This document shows positions 15,278-24,495 of a stretch of DNA of 24,694 nucleotides, in pieces. The stretch spans positions 1 to 24,694 of the forward strand of contig JAIOHO010000226.1 of the NCBI GenBank assembly GCA_019912905.1, written 5' to 3'. Under the pieces are notes generated by a model. That model was given only the letters and a program-made list of their open reading frames with translations, made no database searches and was not told the origin of the DNA. The position numbers were made by a program, and so were the translations under genes. Position 1 is the first letter of the stretch. Each line of letters starts with the position of its first letter. This DNA is from Anaerolineae bacterium. GTDB lineage: Bacteria > Chloroflexota > Anaerolineae > Aggregatilineales > Phototrophicaceae.

Positions 15278-16519
15278 CTACCGATTCAAACTAACCGTTC
15301 GATTACGCATCCGGCTGTTCTGCCGCCAGTTCAGCTTCTGAAGTTCCTTGACAATCACCTCCAGGTTTGCCAGATTGCGCAGCGGCAGGAAATCGTCGGT
15401 ATAAGGCAGGATCGCCTGGGCACCGCGCGTCAGCGGCTCGTACTGCGGCAGATCGAGCAGCGGGTTGAGCCAGATAAAGCGGTAACAGCTGCGCTGCAAG
15501 CGGGCCGCTTCATGCCGCAGCAGGTCGGGATCGCCACGATCCCAGCCATCGGTGATGAGCAGCACGATGGCCCCGCGTCCCAGCACCCTCCGCGACCAGC
15601 GATAATTGAAGGCCCGCAGGGCTTCACCCGTCCGTGTGCCGCCGCCCCAATCCTTGACCGTAGTGCCGACTTCCTCCAGGGCGTGATCGACCGACTTATG
15701 ACGGATGGCGTGCGTGATGCGGGTGAGATGCACGCTGAAGACGAACGATTCGACCTGATCCATGCGGCTGGCAAAGGTATGCATGAAGTGCAGGAAGATG
15801 CGCGTATAACGCTCCATGCTGCCGCTGATGTCACAGATCAGCACCACCGGGCGCGGTTTGAAACGTGGCGCATTGGTCGGCAGGGTGAGGATTTCGCCGT
15901 GATAGCGCATATTCTCGCGCAGGGTGCGGCGCAGGTCGAGATTGGGTCCCTTGCCCGGTTTCAAACGGCGCGTCCGGCGAAAGCCAAGCGACTGCGGCAG
16001 CTTATCCATGATCTGGCGGGCGCTCGCCATCTCCTCGTCGGTCATGTCGGCGAAGTCTTTGTAACGCAGAACTTCGTGTTGACTGTAGGTTGGCACCACA
16101 GCGGTCAGTGTCAGTTCGGGCGCGGGTTTCGTGTTGGGGGTATCGCCCGATGGATTGGCCCCGGCAGGCATCAAAAATTTCATGCCGCCGCGCCGCTCAT
16201 CACCGACAGCAGGCAGGTTGAGCATGGTCCAATCATCCGTAGGCCGCCGCCAGAACAGGTCGAAGGCTTCGTCAAAGACTTCCAGGTCGCGCCGCCGGGT
16301 GACGATCAGGGCGCGCATCGTATGATAAACGTCCTGCCGGTTGCTCAGGGCGACATAAGCCAGCGCGTGCGCCACCTCAATCATGCGATTGGGCGTAATA
16401 TCCATGCCCAGTACCTTGCACACGCGCCCGAACAGCAGCAGATTGTGCAGCAGTTGACCGCCATGATGCACGGTGCCGTCGGGCAGCACGGGCAATGTCT
16501 GATCATCGGAGTCCGGCAC
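15278..16519 (-). CDS. coxE: CoxE-like VWA-domain protein for hydroxylase maturation
   Basis: About 413 residues. The C-terminal half is a von Willebrand A domain with the MIDAS motif DISGS (230-234 from the chosen start), the conserved threonine region GGGTRTGEALRAF and LLITDGWDRGD. The N-terminal half has the CoxE features GRVCKVLGMDITPNRMIE and FWRR, then the basic FRRTRRLKPGKGPNLDLRRT stretch. CoxE works with the AAA+ ATPase CoxD in building the copper- or sulfur-modified molybdenum active site. The start is a judgement: GTG at 16519 has AGAGGA 9 nt upstream, whereas TTG at 16537 would overlap the coxD stop by 4 nt and lacks a spaced Shine-Dalgarno. No membrane segment is seen. Confidence 0.9.
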   Translation of the reverse strand: MPDSDDQTLPVLPDGTVHHGGQLLHNLLLFGRVCKVLGMDITPNRMIEVAHALAYVALSNRQDVYHTMRALIVTRRRDLEVFDEAFDLFWRRPTDDWTMLNLPAVGDERRGGMKFLMPAGANPSGDTPNTKPAPELTLTAVVPTYSQHEVLRYKDFADMTDEEMASARQIMDKLPQSLGFRRTRRLKPGKGPNLDLRRTLRENMRYHGEILTLPTNAPRFKPRPVVLICDISGSMERYTRIFLHFMHTFASRMDQVESFVFSVHLTRITHAIRHKSVDHALEEVGTTVKDWGGGTRTGEALRAFNYRWSRRVLGRGAIVLLITDGWDRGDPDLLRHEAARLQRSCYRFIWLNPLLDLPQYEPLTRGAQAILPYTDDFLPLRNLANLEVIVKELQKLNWRQNSRMRNRTVSLNR

Positions 16520-16533
16520 GGGGCAGTTTCCTC

Positions 16534-17442
16534 TCAACCCGGGATGCTCTGGGCCTGAAGCGCCGCGCGTTCGTGCAGCGCCTGTAGAACTTCGGGCGTG
16601 AGCAGCTCGATGTCATCCTGATATTTCAGGACGACACCCAGGGTTTCGGCAATCACTTCGAGGGAGAGGGCACGCTGGTCGAGTGCGACCAGGGCCGCGG
16701 TCCAGTCCAGGGTTTCCGCCACGCCAGGCGCTTTGAACAAGTCCATCTCGCGCATCTCCTGAATGAAGGCCGTAATCTGCTTCGCCAGCAGCGGCTCGAC
16801 ATCCGGCGCTTTGGTGCGGACGATGCGCAGCTCTTTTTCGAAGGAGGGATAATCGATCCAGTAATACAGGCAGCGGCGCTTGAGGGCGTCGTGGACTTCG
16901 CGCGTGCGGTTCGATGTGATGATGACGACTGGCGGCTGCTCGGTGCTGATCGTCCCCATTTCAGGCACCGTCACCTGGAAATCGGACAGCAGTTCCAGCA
17001 GGAAAGCTTCAAATTCCTCATCGGCGCGGTCGATTTCGTCGATCAGCAGGACCGGCGGATGACCGGCGGCACTCGATTCAATCGCTTGCAGCAGGGGGCG
17101 TGTCTGCAAAAAGCGGCGGCTGAACAACTCAGCCTGCATCTCGTCACGGTCCGCGCCGCTGGCTTCCAGCAGCCGCAGGTGCAGCATCTGGTAAGCGTAG
17201 TTCCATTCGTACAGGGCGCTGCTGGCGTTCAGGCCTTCGTAACACTGCAAGCGGATGAGGTCGGTTTGCAGCAGACGTGACAGGACCTTGGCGATTTCCG
17301 TTTTGCCGACTCCGGCCTCCCCTTCGAGAAACAGCGGTTTGCCGAGTTTGAGCGCAAGAAAGATGGCCGTCGCCAGGCCGCGTTCGGCGATGTAATCCTG
17401 GGCGTGCAGCGTCTGCTGGATGGAATCGACGGTTTCAAACAT
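16534..17442 (-). CDS. coxD: CoxD-like MoxR-family AAA+ ATPase
   Basis: 302 residues, the usual length for CoxD. Walker A GEAGVGKT is at 41-48, Walker B VLLIDEID at 131-138, sensor-1 IITSNRTRE follows, and ALKRRCLYYWIDYP carries the arginine finger region. MoxR-family ATPases act as chaperones with a VWA partner, and here the VWA gene (coxE) follows directly. In Oligotropha CO dehydrogenase, CoxD with CoxE/CoxF is needed to make the mature active site. The ATG at 17442 is preceded by AGCAGG at 6-nt spacing or so, a weak site. A candidate promoter lies 40-70 bp upstream, so coxD-coxE-xdhC-MPT-binding could be transcribed independently of coxSLM. Confidence 0.93.
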   Translation of the reverse strand: MFETVDSIQQTLHAQDYIAERGLATAIFLALKLGKPLFLEGEAGVGKTEIAKVLSRLLQTDLIRLQCYEGLNASSALYEWNYAYQMLHLRLLEASGADRDEMQAELFSRRFLQTRPLLQAIESSAAGHPPVLLIDEIDRADEEFEAFLLELLSDFQVTVPEMGTISTEQPPVVIITSNRTREVHDALKRRCLYYWIDYPSFEKELRIVRTKAPDVEPLLAKQITAFIQEMREMDLFKAPGVAETLDWTAALVALDQRALSLEVIAETLGVVLKYQDDIELLTPEVLQALHERAALQAQSIPG

Positions 17443-17481
17443 GGGGCCTGCTTTCGGATCAATCAGGGTACAATGATCCCT

Positions 17482-17511
17482 ATTCTACCGCACCTGAGGT
17501 CCCCCTCTCAA
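17482..17511 (-). promoter_or_regulatory. Candidate promoter for coxD-coxE-xdhC
   Basis: On the minus strand TTGAGA (17511-17506) is followed by an 18-nt spacer and TAGAAT (17487-17482), 5 of 6 matches to each consensus hexamer. The predicted transcription start is ~33 nt before the coxD ATG. The -35 box and part of the spacer lie inside the hairpin at 17491-17534. Confidence 0.45.
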
Positions 17512-17534
17512 AATGGAAGAGGGGGATTCAGGTG
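17491..17534. repeat. Long imperfect palindrome between coxM and coxD
   Basis: CACCTGA (17491-17497) pairs with TCAGGTG (17528-17534), and CCCCCTCT (17501-17508) with AGAGGGGG (17518-17525), around a 9-nt loop. Neither strand has a T run after it, so it is not a clean intrinsic terminator. It may be a transcription-slowing or RNA-processing hairpin downstream of coxM, or a member of a dispersed palindrome family. Confidence 0.65.
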
Positions 17535-17591
17535 AATTCTGATGCTCTGTTAAGGTCGGGTCGAGACTGGTGCGCACAGCCTGCCGCGTGG

Positions 17592-18449
17592 TTAGCTGAG
17601 CGCGGCCCGCACTGCCCGCTTCAGATAGACCCCGGCCATCTCCTGGCGGTAGTCTTCGGGATAGTTCATGTCGCCGATCAGCATGTCGGCAATATCGGAC
17701 TTCACCGCGTCGGCAGCCGCGTTGAGTGCCGCCTCATCGAGAGTCGAGCCAGCCAGGGCGCTCTCGGCCCCCGGTGCGCGCGTCGGTTTGACGGTAGCTC
17801 CACCGACGGCGACTCGGGCGCTGGTGCAGGTATTCCCGCTCATTTCAAGCACGACGCCGACTCCGACGACGGCATAGCGGGATGCCGGGTGCGCCATTTT
17901 GACGTAGGCTGATTTGTGGCGGCTGAGGTCGGGAAGTTCGACGCTGGTGATCAACTCGCCCGGATTTATATCGACCGTGAACAGGTCGATAAAGAAGTCA
18001 TCGGCGCTGACGGAGCGGCTGCCGGAAGCGGACTGAATCTGGATCGTACCGCCGCAGGCCAGCACGACCGTCGTCGGGTCCGAGGCCGGGTCCGAATGAG
18101 CGAGATTGCCGCCCAGGGTTCCCCAGTTGCGCACCTGCTGGTCGCCGACCATCCCGGCGGCGGAGGCCAGGGCGGGACAGGCGCGCTGGACATCCACAGA
18201 TGCGGCAATCTCGGCATGGGTAGCAAGTGCGCCGATCTTGACGCCGCCATTGCGGATGGTGATGATCTCCTTGAGTTCGCTCAGGCGTCCGATGTCCACC
18301 AGCATTTCGTGTTCGGCCAGGCGCAGTTTCATGGCCGGGAGCAGGCTGTGACCACCCGCCAGCACCTTGGCGTCCTCGTGATCGGATAAGACTTGCAGAG
18401 CTTCGGCCAGTGAGACCGGACGTTGATATTCAAATGCGCTGGGCCACAT
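17592..18449 (-). CDS. coxM: CoxM-like FAD-binding medium subunit of form II CO dehydrogenase-like hydroxylase
   Basis: 285 residues. AGGHSLLP (31-38) and TLGGNLAHSDPASD (from 111) are the two FAD-contact motifs known from CO dehydrogenase CoxM (AGGHSL and the TxGG motif). The C-terminal domain contains RVAVGGATVKPTRAP and a helical end with YLKRAVRAAL. It accepts electrons from the CoxS clusters and passes them to the cell's electron carriers. The start is well supported by GGAGGAG 7 nt before the ATG; this site overlaps the last codons of coxL, whose stop is 2 nt away. The closer similarity of these motifs to Cox proteins than to the other FAD subunit at 3808-4731 indicates two separate lineages in one locus. 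Confidence 0.93.
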   Translation of the reverse strand: MWPSAFEYQRPVSLAEALQVLSDHEDAKVLAGGHSLLPAMKLRLAEHEMLVDIGRLSELKEIITIRNGGVKIGALATHAEIAASVDVQRACPALASAAGMVGDQQVRNWGTLGGNLAHSDPASDPTTVVLACGGTIQIQSASGSRSVSADDFFIDLFTVDINPGELITSVELPDLSRHKSAYVKMAHPASRYAVVGVGVVLEMSGNTCTSARVAVGGATVKPTRAPGAESALAGSTLDEAALNAAADAVKSDIADMLIGDMNYPEDYRQEMAGVYLKRAVRAALS

Positions 18450-18451
18450 GA

Positions 18452-20820
18452 CTAATCTCCTCCATTGCTGTGGGCGTCGATAATCTGCCAGATTTTGCGC
18501 GGAGTCAGCGGCATGTCGATGTGCGTTACGCCCAGCGGCGACAGGGCATCGACCACGGCGTTGACAACCGCCGGAGTCGCGGCGATCGTGCCAGTCTCCC
18601 CGGCTCCCTTCACCCCCATCGGATTCACGGGCGAGGGCGTTTCAGTGCGATCCAGCTCGAACGAGGGCAGCAAGTCCGCACGGGGCAGGGCGTAGTCCAG
18701 CAGCGAGCCGCTGACCAACTGGCCGTTGTCATCGTAGACCGCACTCTCCCAGAGTGCCTGCCCGACTCCCTGAGCGATGCCGCCATGAACCTGACCATCC
18801 ACGATCATCGGGTTGATGACTTTCCCCACATCATCGACCGCGATGTAACGTTTGATGTCTATCTGGCCCGTTTCAGGATCAATCTCGACGACGCAGATAT
18901 GCGTGCCAAACGGATAGGTACAGTTGGGCGGATCGTAATACGAGGTGTCGTCGAGGAACGGCTCGACACCGGCAGGCAGGTCATAGGCCAACGCCGCCGC
19001 GCCCGCGATTTCCTGGATCGTTTTGGCCTGATCCGGTGAGCCTTTGACGTGCACCTTGCCGTCTTCATAGACGACATCTTCCGGGGCGGCTTCCAACATG
19101 TGCGCGCCGATCAGCTTGGCCTTATCTTTGATGCGCTGTAAGCTGCGGTGAACCGCGACTGTGCCGACGGCGGTGCTGCGGCTGCCGTAAGTGCCATAGC
19201 CAAATGGCGTACCGAGCGTGTCGCTGTGCTGGACGATCACGTCAGACATCGGCATGCCGAGTTCGTCGGCGACCACCTGCGCGACACTGGTTTCATGGCC
19301 TTGCCCGTGAGATTGAGATCCGGTCGTGACGACCACCTTGCCGGTCAGATGGACACGGACATTGGCGCTTTCCCACAGGCCCGCACCCCAGCCCTCACCC
19401 TTGAGGCCGATCCATGCCGATGGCGCGACCCCGCAGATTTCGATATAGCTCGACAGGCCAATGCCGAGATAGCGCCCCTGCTGGCGAGCCTGGGCCTGCT
19501 CCTGGCGGAGACGATCATAGCCGACCATTTCCAGCGCACGATCCAGCGTTTTATCGTAGTCACCGCTGTCGTACTTCAGTCCATTGAGGATGCCGACGGG
19601 GTCGTATGGGAAATCATTCGGTTGAACGAAATTCTTCCGACGCACCGCCACCGGGTCCATGCCGAGCTTGTGCGCCACCAGATCGACCGCTCGCTCGACC
19701 ACGTAAGTGGCTTCAGGACGCCCGGCACCCCGGTAGGCATCGACCATCCCGGTATTGGTATAGACCCCGGAGACATGGCAGTAAATGTGGGGAATCTTGT
19801 AAGCCCCGGACAGCATCCGTCCGTACAGCGTGGTGGGGATGCCAGGCGCAATGGTGGACAGCACCCCGCCCAGGTTGGCATACGTATGGACCTTGAGCGC
19901 GGTGATGGTGCCGTCCTGCTTCGCACCCACTTCGATCTCGGTGATGTGATCGCGTCCGTGCGTGGTGGCAACATAATTTTCTGAGCGCGATTCCATCCAC
20001 TTCACCGGGCGTCCGATTTTTTTGGAAAGAGCTGCAATCAAACAATATTCAGGATAAAGGAAGATTTTTGCGCCAAAACCCCCGCCGATCTGGGGCGAGA
20101 TCACGCGCATTTTGGTTTCCGGAATGCCGAAGACAAAAGCGGTCATCAACAGGCGCATAACATGTGGAGCCTGCGAGGTCACCCACACCGTAAACTCACC
20201 GGTGGCGGGCAGAAACTGGGCAATAGTGCCGCGCGGTTCCATCGAGGTGGGGATCAACCGCTGGTTGACGAGCCGCTGTCTGACGACGACATCCGCAGCT
20301 TGCAAGGCCTGCGCCGTGCCGTCCGCGCTGCCGCACTCCCATTCCATGACGATGTTGTCCGGCGCATTTTCGTGGAGTTGGGGTGCGCCCGGCTGAGTCG
20401 CTTTTTCGGCATCGACGACTGCTGGCAGCACCTCGTAATCGACTTCAATCAACTGGATGGCATCTTCGGCAATGTAACGATTTTCCGCGATGACGACCGC
20501 AATCCCGGCCCCAGTAAACGTTACCTTGTCGATTTCGAGCACACGCGGCGTGTTGACATGATTGGTCACGCCGCCTGCCTGCCACGCGCAGGGCAGGGCC
20601 GGCAGATCCGCGAAGTCCTGGCCGGTAAAAACAGCCAGAACCCCGGGCTGCGCAGCGGCTTTAGCCGTGTTGATGCTTGTGATTCGCGCGTGGGCATGGG
20701 GCGAGCGCAGGATCGCGGCGTGGACCATGCCCGGCAGATGGATGTCTTCCAGATACTTCGCCTCGCCGGTAATCAGGCGGGGGTCTTCCGTGCGTTTTAC
20801 GGGTGTCCCGACGACGGCCA

Positions 20821-20821
<1 letters not shown>
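18452..20821 (-). CDS. coxL: CoxL-like molybdenum large subunit, form II (AYRGAGR) hydroxylase
   Basis: 789 residues, the usual CoxL length. GGGFGAK is at 246-252, the active-site loop AYRGAGR at 362-368, QSHGQGHETSVAQ binds molybdopterin, and the catalytic glutamate sits in GAGE at 739-742. True (form I) CO dehydrogenases carry AYRCSFR with a cysteine that binds copper; AYRGAGR defines form II, whose members mostly lack proven CO oxidation and act on other substrates. The enzyme is predicted to be a dimer of CoxSML units in the cytoplasm or at the inner membrane face. The ATG shares one base with the coxS stop (TGATG), and AGGAGGGG lies a few nt upstream inside coxS. Confidence 0.93.
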
Positions 20822-21291
<470 letters not shown>

Positions 21292-21370
21292 AAAGCATTA
21301 CCTCCTCAGATCCATGCATCAAAAGGCAATGTTGCACGCTCTTTTGCTCAATGGCCCTCCTTTCTCATGC

Positions 21371-21404
21371 CATATTTCTGGTGACGATTCAGTTGTCAAT
21401 TGAC
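21371..21404 (-). promoter_or_regulatory. Possible coxS promoter with palindrome GTCAATTGAC over the -35 box
   Basis: A perfect TTGACA (21399-21394, minus strand) is followed at 17-nt spacing by the poor -10 match AATATG (21376-21371). The 10-bp palindrome GTCAATTGAC (21395-21404) overlaps the -35. The -10 is weak, so activator dependence or chance are both possible. Confidence 0.3.
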
Positions 21405-21418
21405 CGGTGGCCGGTGGG

Positions 21419-21892
21419 TTACGATTGTTCCTGCGTCTGTTCGGAGGAAGGCAGCTGCTGGGCGACATTGCCAAAAAACCGGTTGCTCATCATGTTGGCC
21501 GCCGCTTTGATTACGCGCTGTCCGATTCGCGCCAGCTTGCCGGATATATTGGCTTCTGCATCCCATGTCAGCAGCGTCACACCCTCATCCGCATCGTAGG
21601 ACAGTTGGATGACGACAGTGCCGCCGATGATACTCTGCTGGCCCTCCCCATTCACGGTCAAACGATACTGGCTGGGCGGCTGCTGTTCGCTCATGCGGAT
21701 GGTGCCGATATAGCTGCCGCTGACCGCCGCCACGTTGATTTTGGCTTTGGCGTTCCAGGCGTCGGTTTCATTCTCGATGGGGACAAACGCATCGACACCG
21801 GGCATCGCCCTGGCAATCACATCGGGGTCCATCAGCAGGCCCCACACAATGTCCTGGTCGGCGTCAAACGTATAGGTGCCGGAAAGGTTCAT
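21419..21892 (-). CDS. coxG: CoxG-like SRPBCC-fold protein
   Basis: 157 residues from the ATG at 21892. It starts MNLSGTYTFDADQDIVWGLL and continues with PDVIARAMPGVDAFVPIEN, the CoxG (COXG/DUF1857-like, SRPBCC) pattern. The middle is a beta-strand-rich stretch ending in LLTWDAEANISGKLARIGQRVI, which is characteristic of CoxG. The end is glutamine- and serine-rich. In Oligotropha CoxG is thought to help anchor CO dehydrogenase to the membrane; in form II clusters its role is unproven. A TTG at 21910 would add six residues, but GGCGAG precedes the ATG at suitable spacing. It is the first gene of the cox cluster and is divergent from the third large-subunit gene. Confidence 0.86.
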   Translation of the reverse strand: MNLSGTYTFDADQDIVWGLLMDPDVIARAMPGVDAFVPIENETDAWNAKAKINVAAVSGSYIGTIRMSEQQPPSQYRLTVNGEGQQSIIGGTVVIQLSYDADEGVTLLTWDAEANISGKLARIGQRVIKAAANMMSNRFFGNVAQQLPSSEQTQEQS

Positions 21893-21955
21893 CTGGATTC
21901 TCGCCGTCAATCAATTGAATAAGGAATGCTGAGTGTGCTGGAGTTACCTGCCTGA

Positions 21956-21984
21956 AGTATAACCCGAATTGAAACGGCTGCAAA
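21956..21984 (-). promoter_or_regulatory. Candidate promoter of the coxG-coxSLM operon
   Basis: On the minus strand TTTGCA (21984-21979, 4 of 6) is followed by a 17-nt spacer and TATACT (21961-21956, 5 of 6 matches). The predicted transcript begins about 57 nt before the coxG ATG. It is back to back with the promoter at 22015-22043; the two -35 elements are 30 bp apart. Confidence 0.5.
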
Positions 21985-22014
21985 AGTTTTCTTGGATTGG
22001 TCCTAGGTTTTTTT

Positions 22015-22043
22015 CTGGCAGCAATAATGATCCACGGTATAAT
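22015..22043 (+). promoter_or_regulatory. Promoter of the solitary molybdenum-subunit gene
   Basis: CTGGCA (22015-22020, 4 of 6) is followed by a 17-nt spacer and a perfect TATAAT (22038-22043). Transcription would start near 22050, giving a leader of about 64 nt and ruling out the in-frame upstream starts at 21997-22048 as the main start. Confidence 0.6.
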
Positions 22044-22113
22044 CGAGATGGTTTTAACCCTGAAGCCACTACTCAGCCCGGTCCGATTACAATTTATCCT
22101 TCTGGGAGAAGCT

Positions 22114-24399
22114 ATGAGCGACTTTACTGCTGTTGGTCAGCCCAGACCTATTATTGATGGCAAGGCGAAGATTACCGGGACCGCGCAGTACGTTCCCGAT
22201 CTGCAACTGCCACGGATGCTTCATGCGCGTCTGGTCCCCAGTTCGTATGCGCATGCCAACATTCTCGGTATCGATACATCGGATGCGCTGGCCGTGCCGG
22301 GTGTGGTCGCGGTGCTGACCCACAACGATTTGCCGGATATTGTCCCTAATTCGCGCAGCAATCTCCTGCTGGCACGCGGCAGGGTGATGTTCGTCGGCCA
22401 ACCGGTGGCGATGGTTCTGGCGACCAGCGAAACCGCAGCGGCAGATGGAGCCGAGCGGGTGATGGTCGAATATGAACCTCTGCCGGTCGCCATAACCGTC
22501 GAGGAGGCGCTTGCCAGCGATGCGCCGCTCGTGTGGCCCAACGGTATCCCCAAAGGCTCTGGCGATGCCGGTGAACACGGGGCAGATGTGGGCGGCGGCG
22601 AGGTAACCCACGAGGGTGAGAAGGCCACGAATATTGCCCAGGAGGGCTTCTATAAGCGGGGCGATGTCGCTGCCGGATTCGCCGCGGCAGACGTGATTGT
22701 CGAACGAACGTATACCTCGCCGATGGTCCACCAGAGTTCGCTGGAGACGCACGGCATTATCGCCCAACCGGACCCGATCAGCGGCGGCATGGCGCTGTGG
22801 TCCAGCACGCAGGACCCCTTCGGATCGCGCAAGGAAGTGGCCGGTGTCCTGGGCATTCCCGAGTCGCTGGTGCGGGTGAAGGGTGCCGTCATCGGCGGCG
22901 GTTTTGGCGCAAAATTTACGCTCTACGATCCACTCGTCGCTGTGGCCGCTCGTGCGGTAGGTCGCCCGGTTCGGCTGGCCCTGACGCGCAGTGAGGAGCT
23001 GATGGCGACCAACCCCGCGCCTCCGATACGCGTGGATCTCAAAATCGGTGCGAAGAACGACGGCACGCTGACCGCCATTCAAGCGCATGTGTTTGTGGAT
23101 GCAGGCTGCTACCCAATGAGCATTGCCAAGTTCGTCGGCTTTCAGCTTGGCAGTTATTACCCGGTTGCCAATCTCGATATTCAGGCAATCGAGGCGCTCA
23201 CCTTCAAGCAGTCTACCGGAGCCTATCGCGCGCCGGGCGCACCGACCGCGTTTTTTGCCCTGGATACCGCTATCGACGAAATTGCGGAAAAACTCGACCT
23301 TGATCCTATCGAAGTCCGGCTGAAGAATGCGGCCAGGCCGGGCGACCTGCTGGCTGATGGTGACCCCTGGCCGGGGATGGGCATGCGTGAGACGTTGCAG
23401 CGCGTGCAGGCGCATCCCCTGTGGAAAAACCGCGATCAGGCCCGCGCAGAGGGGCACGGTGTCGGCGTCGCCATCGGTGGATGGATGGGCGGGACTTCGC
23501 CTGCGGCGGCAGTCTGCAATGTCAACCGCGATGGCATGGTTCAGATTCATGTGGGCGCGATGGACATCAGCGGCTCGACCACTGGCTTTACGCTGCTGGC
23601 GGCCGAGGCATTCGGCGTTTCGCCGGATAAGATTCAGATCGTGGCGAGTGATACGGAAAACTCACCATTCGCCACCGGCACGGGCGGCAGCAAAATGACC
23701 TACACGACCGGGGTCGCAGTGGTCAAGGCGGCTGAAGAAGCGCGGCGGCAGGTGCTGGCAATCGCTGCGGAGGAATTCGAGGCTGCGGTCGAGGATCTCG
23801 AAATCGTGGACGGCAACGTCCAGGTACGAGGCACACCCACCAAATCGATCCCGCTGGGCGAAATTGCCGGGCAGGGCATGAAATTTGACTCCGATTATCC
23901 GCCGGTGTTCGCGCATGGGCGCACGGTCATCACAGATCAGTCCCCCGGATTCTGTGCGCAGTTGATCGAAGTTGATGTGGATCAGGAAACCGGCGAAGTC
24001 AAAGTGCTGCATCATGTGACGGTACAGGATGTGGGCCGTGCGATCAACCCGATGGCCGTTGAAGGTCAGATGATGGGTGGCTCGACCCAGGGGCTGGGGT
24101 GGGCGTTGTATGAAAAGATGACCTATGATGAAGACGGCCAACTGCTGACCGGTTCATGGATGGATTATGCGGTACCGGATTCGATGCAGGTGGCCCCGAA
24201 GTTTGAGGCCATTATCGTTGAAGTACCCTCAGAACACGGGCCGTTCGGTGCACGCGGGGTGGGGGAACCCCCGGTGACGCCGACGGCGGCGGCTGTTGCC
24301 AACGCCATCGCACATGCCACCGGCGTCCGCATGACCGACCTGCCGATGACCGCTCCCACCGTGCTGCGGACACTCCACGGACAAAACGGCCAGAGTTAA
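22114..24399 (+). CDS. Molybdopterin-binding large subunit of a third xanthine dehydrogenase/CoxL-family hydroxylase
   Basis: 761 residues. GGGFGAK is at 261-267, the active-site loop AYRAPG at 370-375, and the catalytic glutamate in GVGE at 715-718. The C-terminal molybdenum-binding domain is complete. It differs from both other large subunits in the loop sequence (AFRGFG and AYRGAGR there). A glycine- and glutamate-rich segment at ~148-172 (within DAGEHGADVGGGEVTHEGE) precedes the usual NIAQEGFYKRGDV. No FeS or FAD gene follows it before the terminator, so it must borrow partners encoded elsewhere, perhaps CoxS/CoxM from the divergent operon. The ATG at 22114 has GGGAG (22104-22108) at 5-nt spacing, and the protein begins MSDFTAVGQPRPIIDGKAK, typical for the family. 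Substrate unknown: xanthine-, aldehyde- and aromatic-hydroxylating members all share this architecture. Confidence 0.93.
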   Translation: MSDFTAVGQPRPIIDGKAKITGTAQYVPDLQLPRMLHARLVPSSYAHANILGIDTSDALAVPGVVAVLTHNDLPDIVPNSRSNLLLARGRVMFVGQPVAMVLATSETAAADGAERVMVEYEPLPVAITVEEALASDAPLVWPNGIPKGSGDAGEHGADVGGGEVTHEGEKATNIAQEGFYKRGDVAAGFAAADVIVERTYTSPMVHQSSLETHGIIAQPDPISGGMALWSSTQDPFGSRKEVAGVLGIPESLVRVKGAVIGGGFGAKFTLYDPLVAVAARAVGRPVRLALTRSEELMATNPAPPIRVDLKIGAKNDGTLTAIQAHVFVDAGCYPMSIAKFVGFQLGSYYPVANLDIQAIEALTFKQSTGAYRAPGAPTAFFALDTAIDEIAEKLDLDPIEVRLKNAARPGDLLADGDPWPGMGMRETLQRVQAHPLWKNRDQARAEGHGVGVAIGGWMGGTSPAAAVCNVNRDGMVQIHVGAMDISGSTTGFTLLAAEAFGVSPDKIQIVASDTENSPFATGTGGSKMTYTTGVAVVKAAEEARRQVLAIAAEEFEAAVEDLEIVDGNVQVRGTPTKSIPLGEIAGQGMKFDSDYPPVFAHGRTVITDQSPGFCAQLIEVDVDQETGEVKVLHHVTVQDVGRAINPMAVEGQMMGGSTQGLGWALYEKMTYDEDGQLLTGSWMDYAVPDSMQVAPKFEAIIVEVPSEHGPFGARGVGEPPVTPTAAAVANAIAHATGVRMTDLPMTAPTVLRTLHGQNGQS

Positions 24400-24422
24400 G
24401 TAAACGGAAATACGGATCAGGG

Positions 24423-24446
24423 GGCGCAGCGCAGGCTGCGCCTTTT
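24423..24446 (+). terminator. Strong intrinsic terminator
   Basis: GGCGCAGC (24423-24430), loop GCAG, GCTGCGCC (24435-24442), followed by TTTTC. It lies 23 nt after the stop of the third large-subunit gene, ending a single-gene transcript. Confidence 0.88.
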
Positions 24447-24495
24447 CATTTGAGAATACATTGGCTGAACTGCGCATGTGGAGAGGTTGATCAGG

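Noticed and set aside
14873..16558. 561-codon open frame on the + strand opposite xdhC and coxE
   Set aside because: It spans two genes with catalytic motifs on the other strand and shows no domain of its own.
22087..23550. 487-codon minus-strand open frame inside the third large-subunit gene
   Set aside because: The plus-strand protein is a full-length family member; the antisense translation has no recognisable motif.
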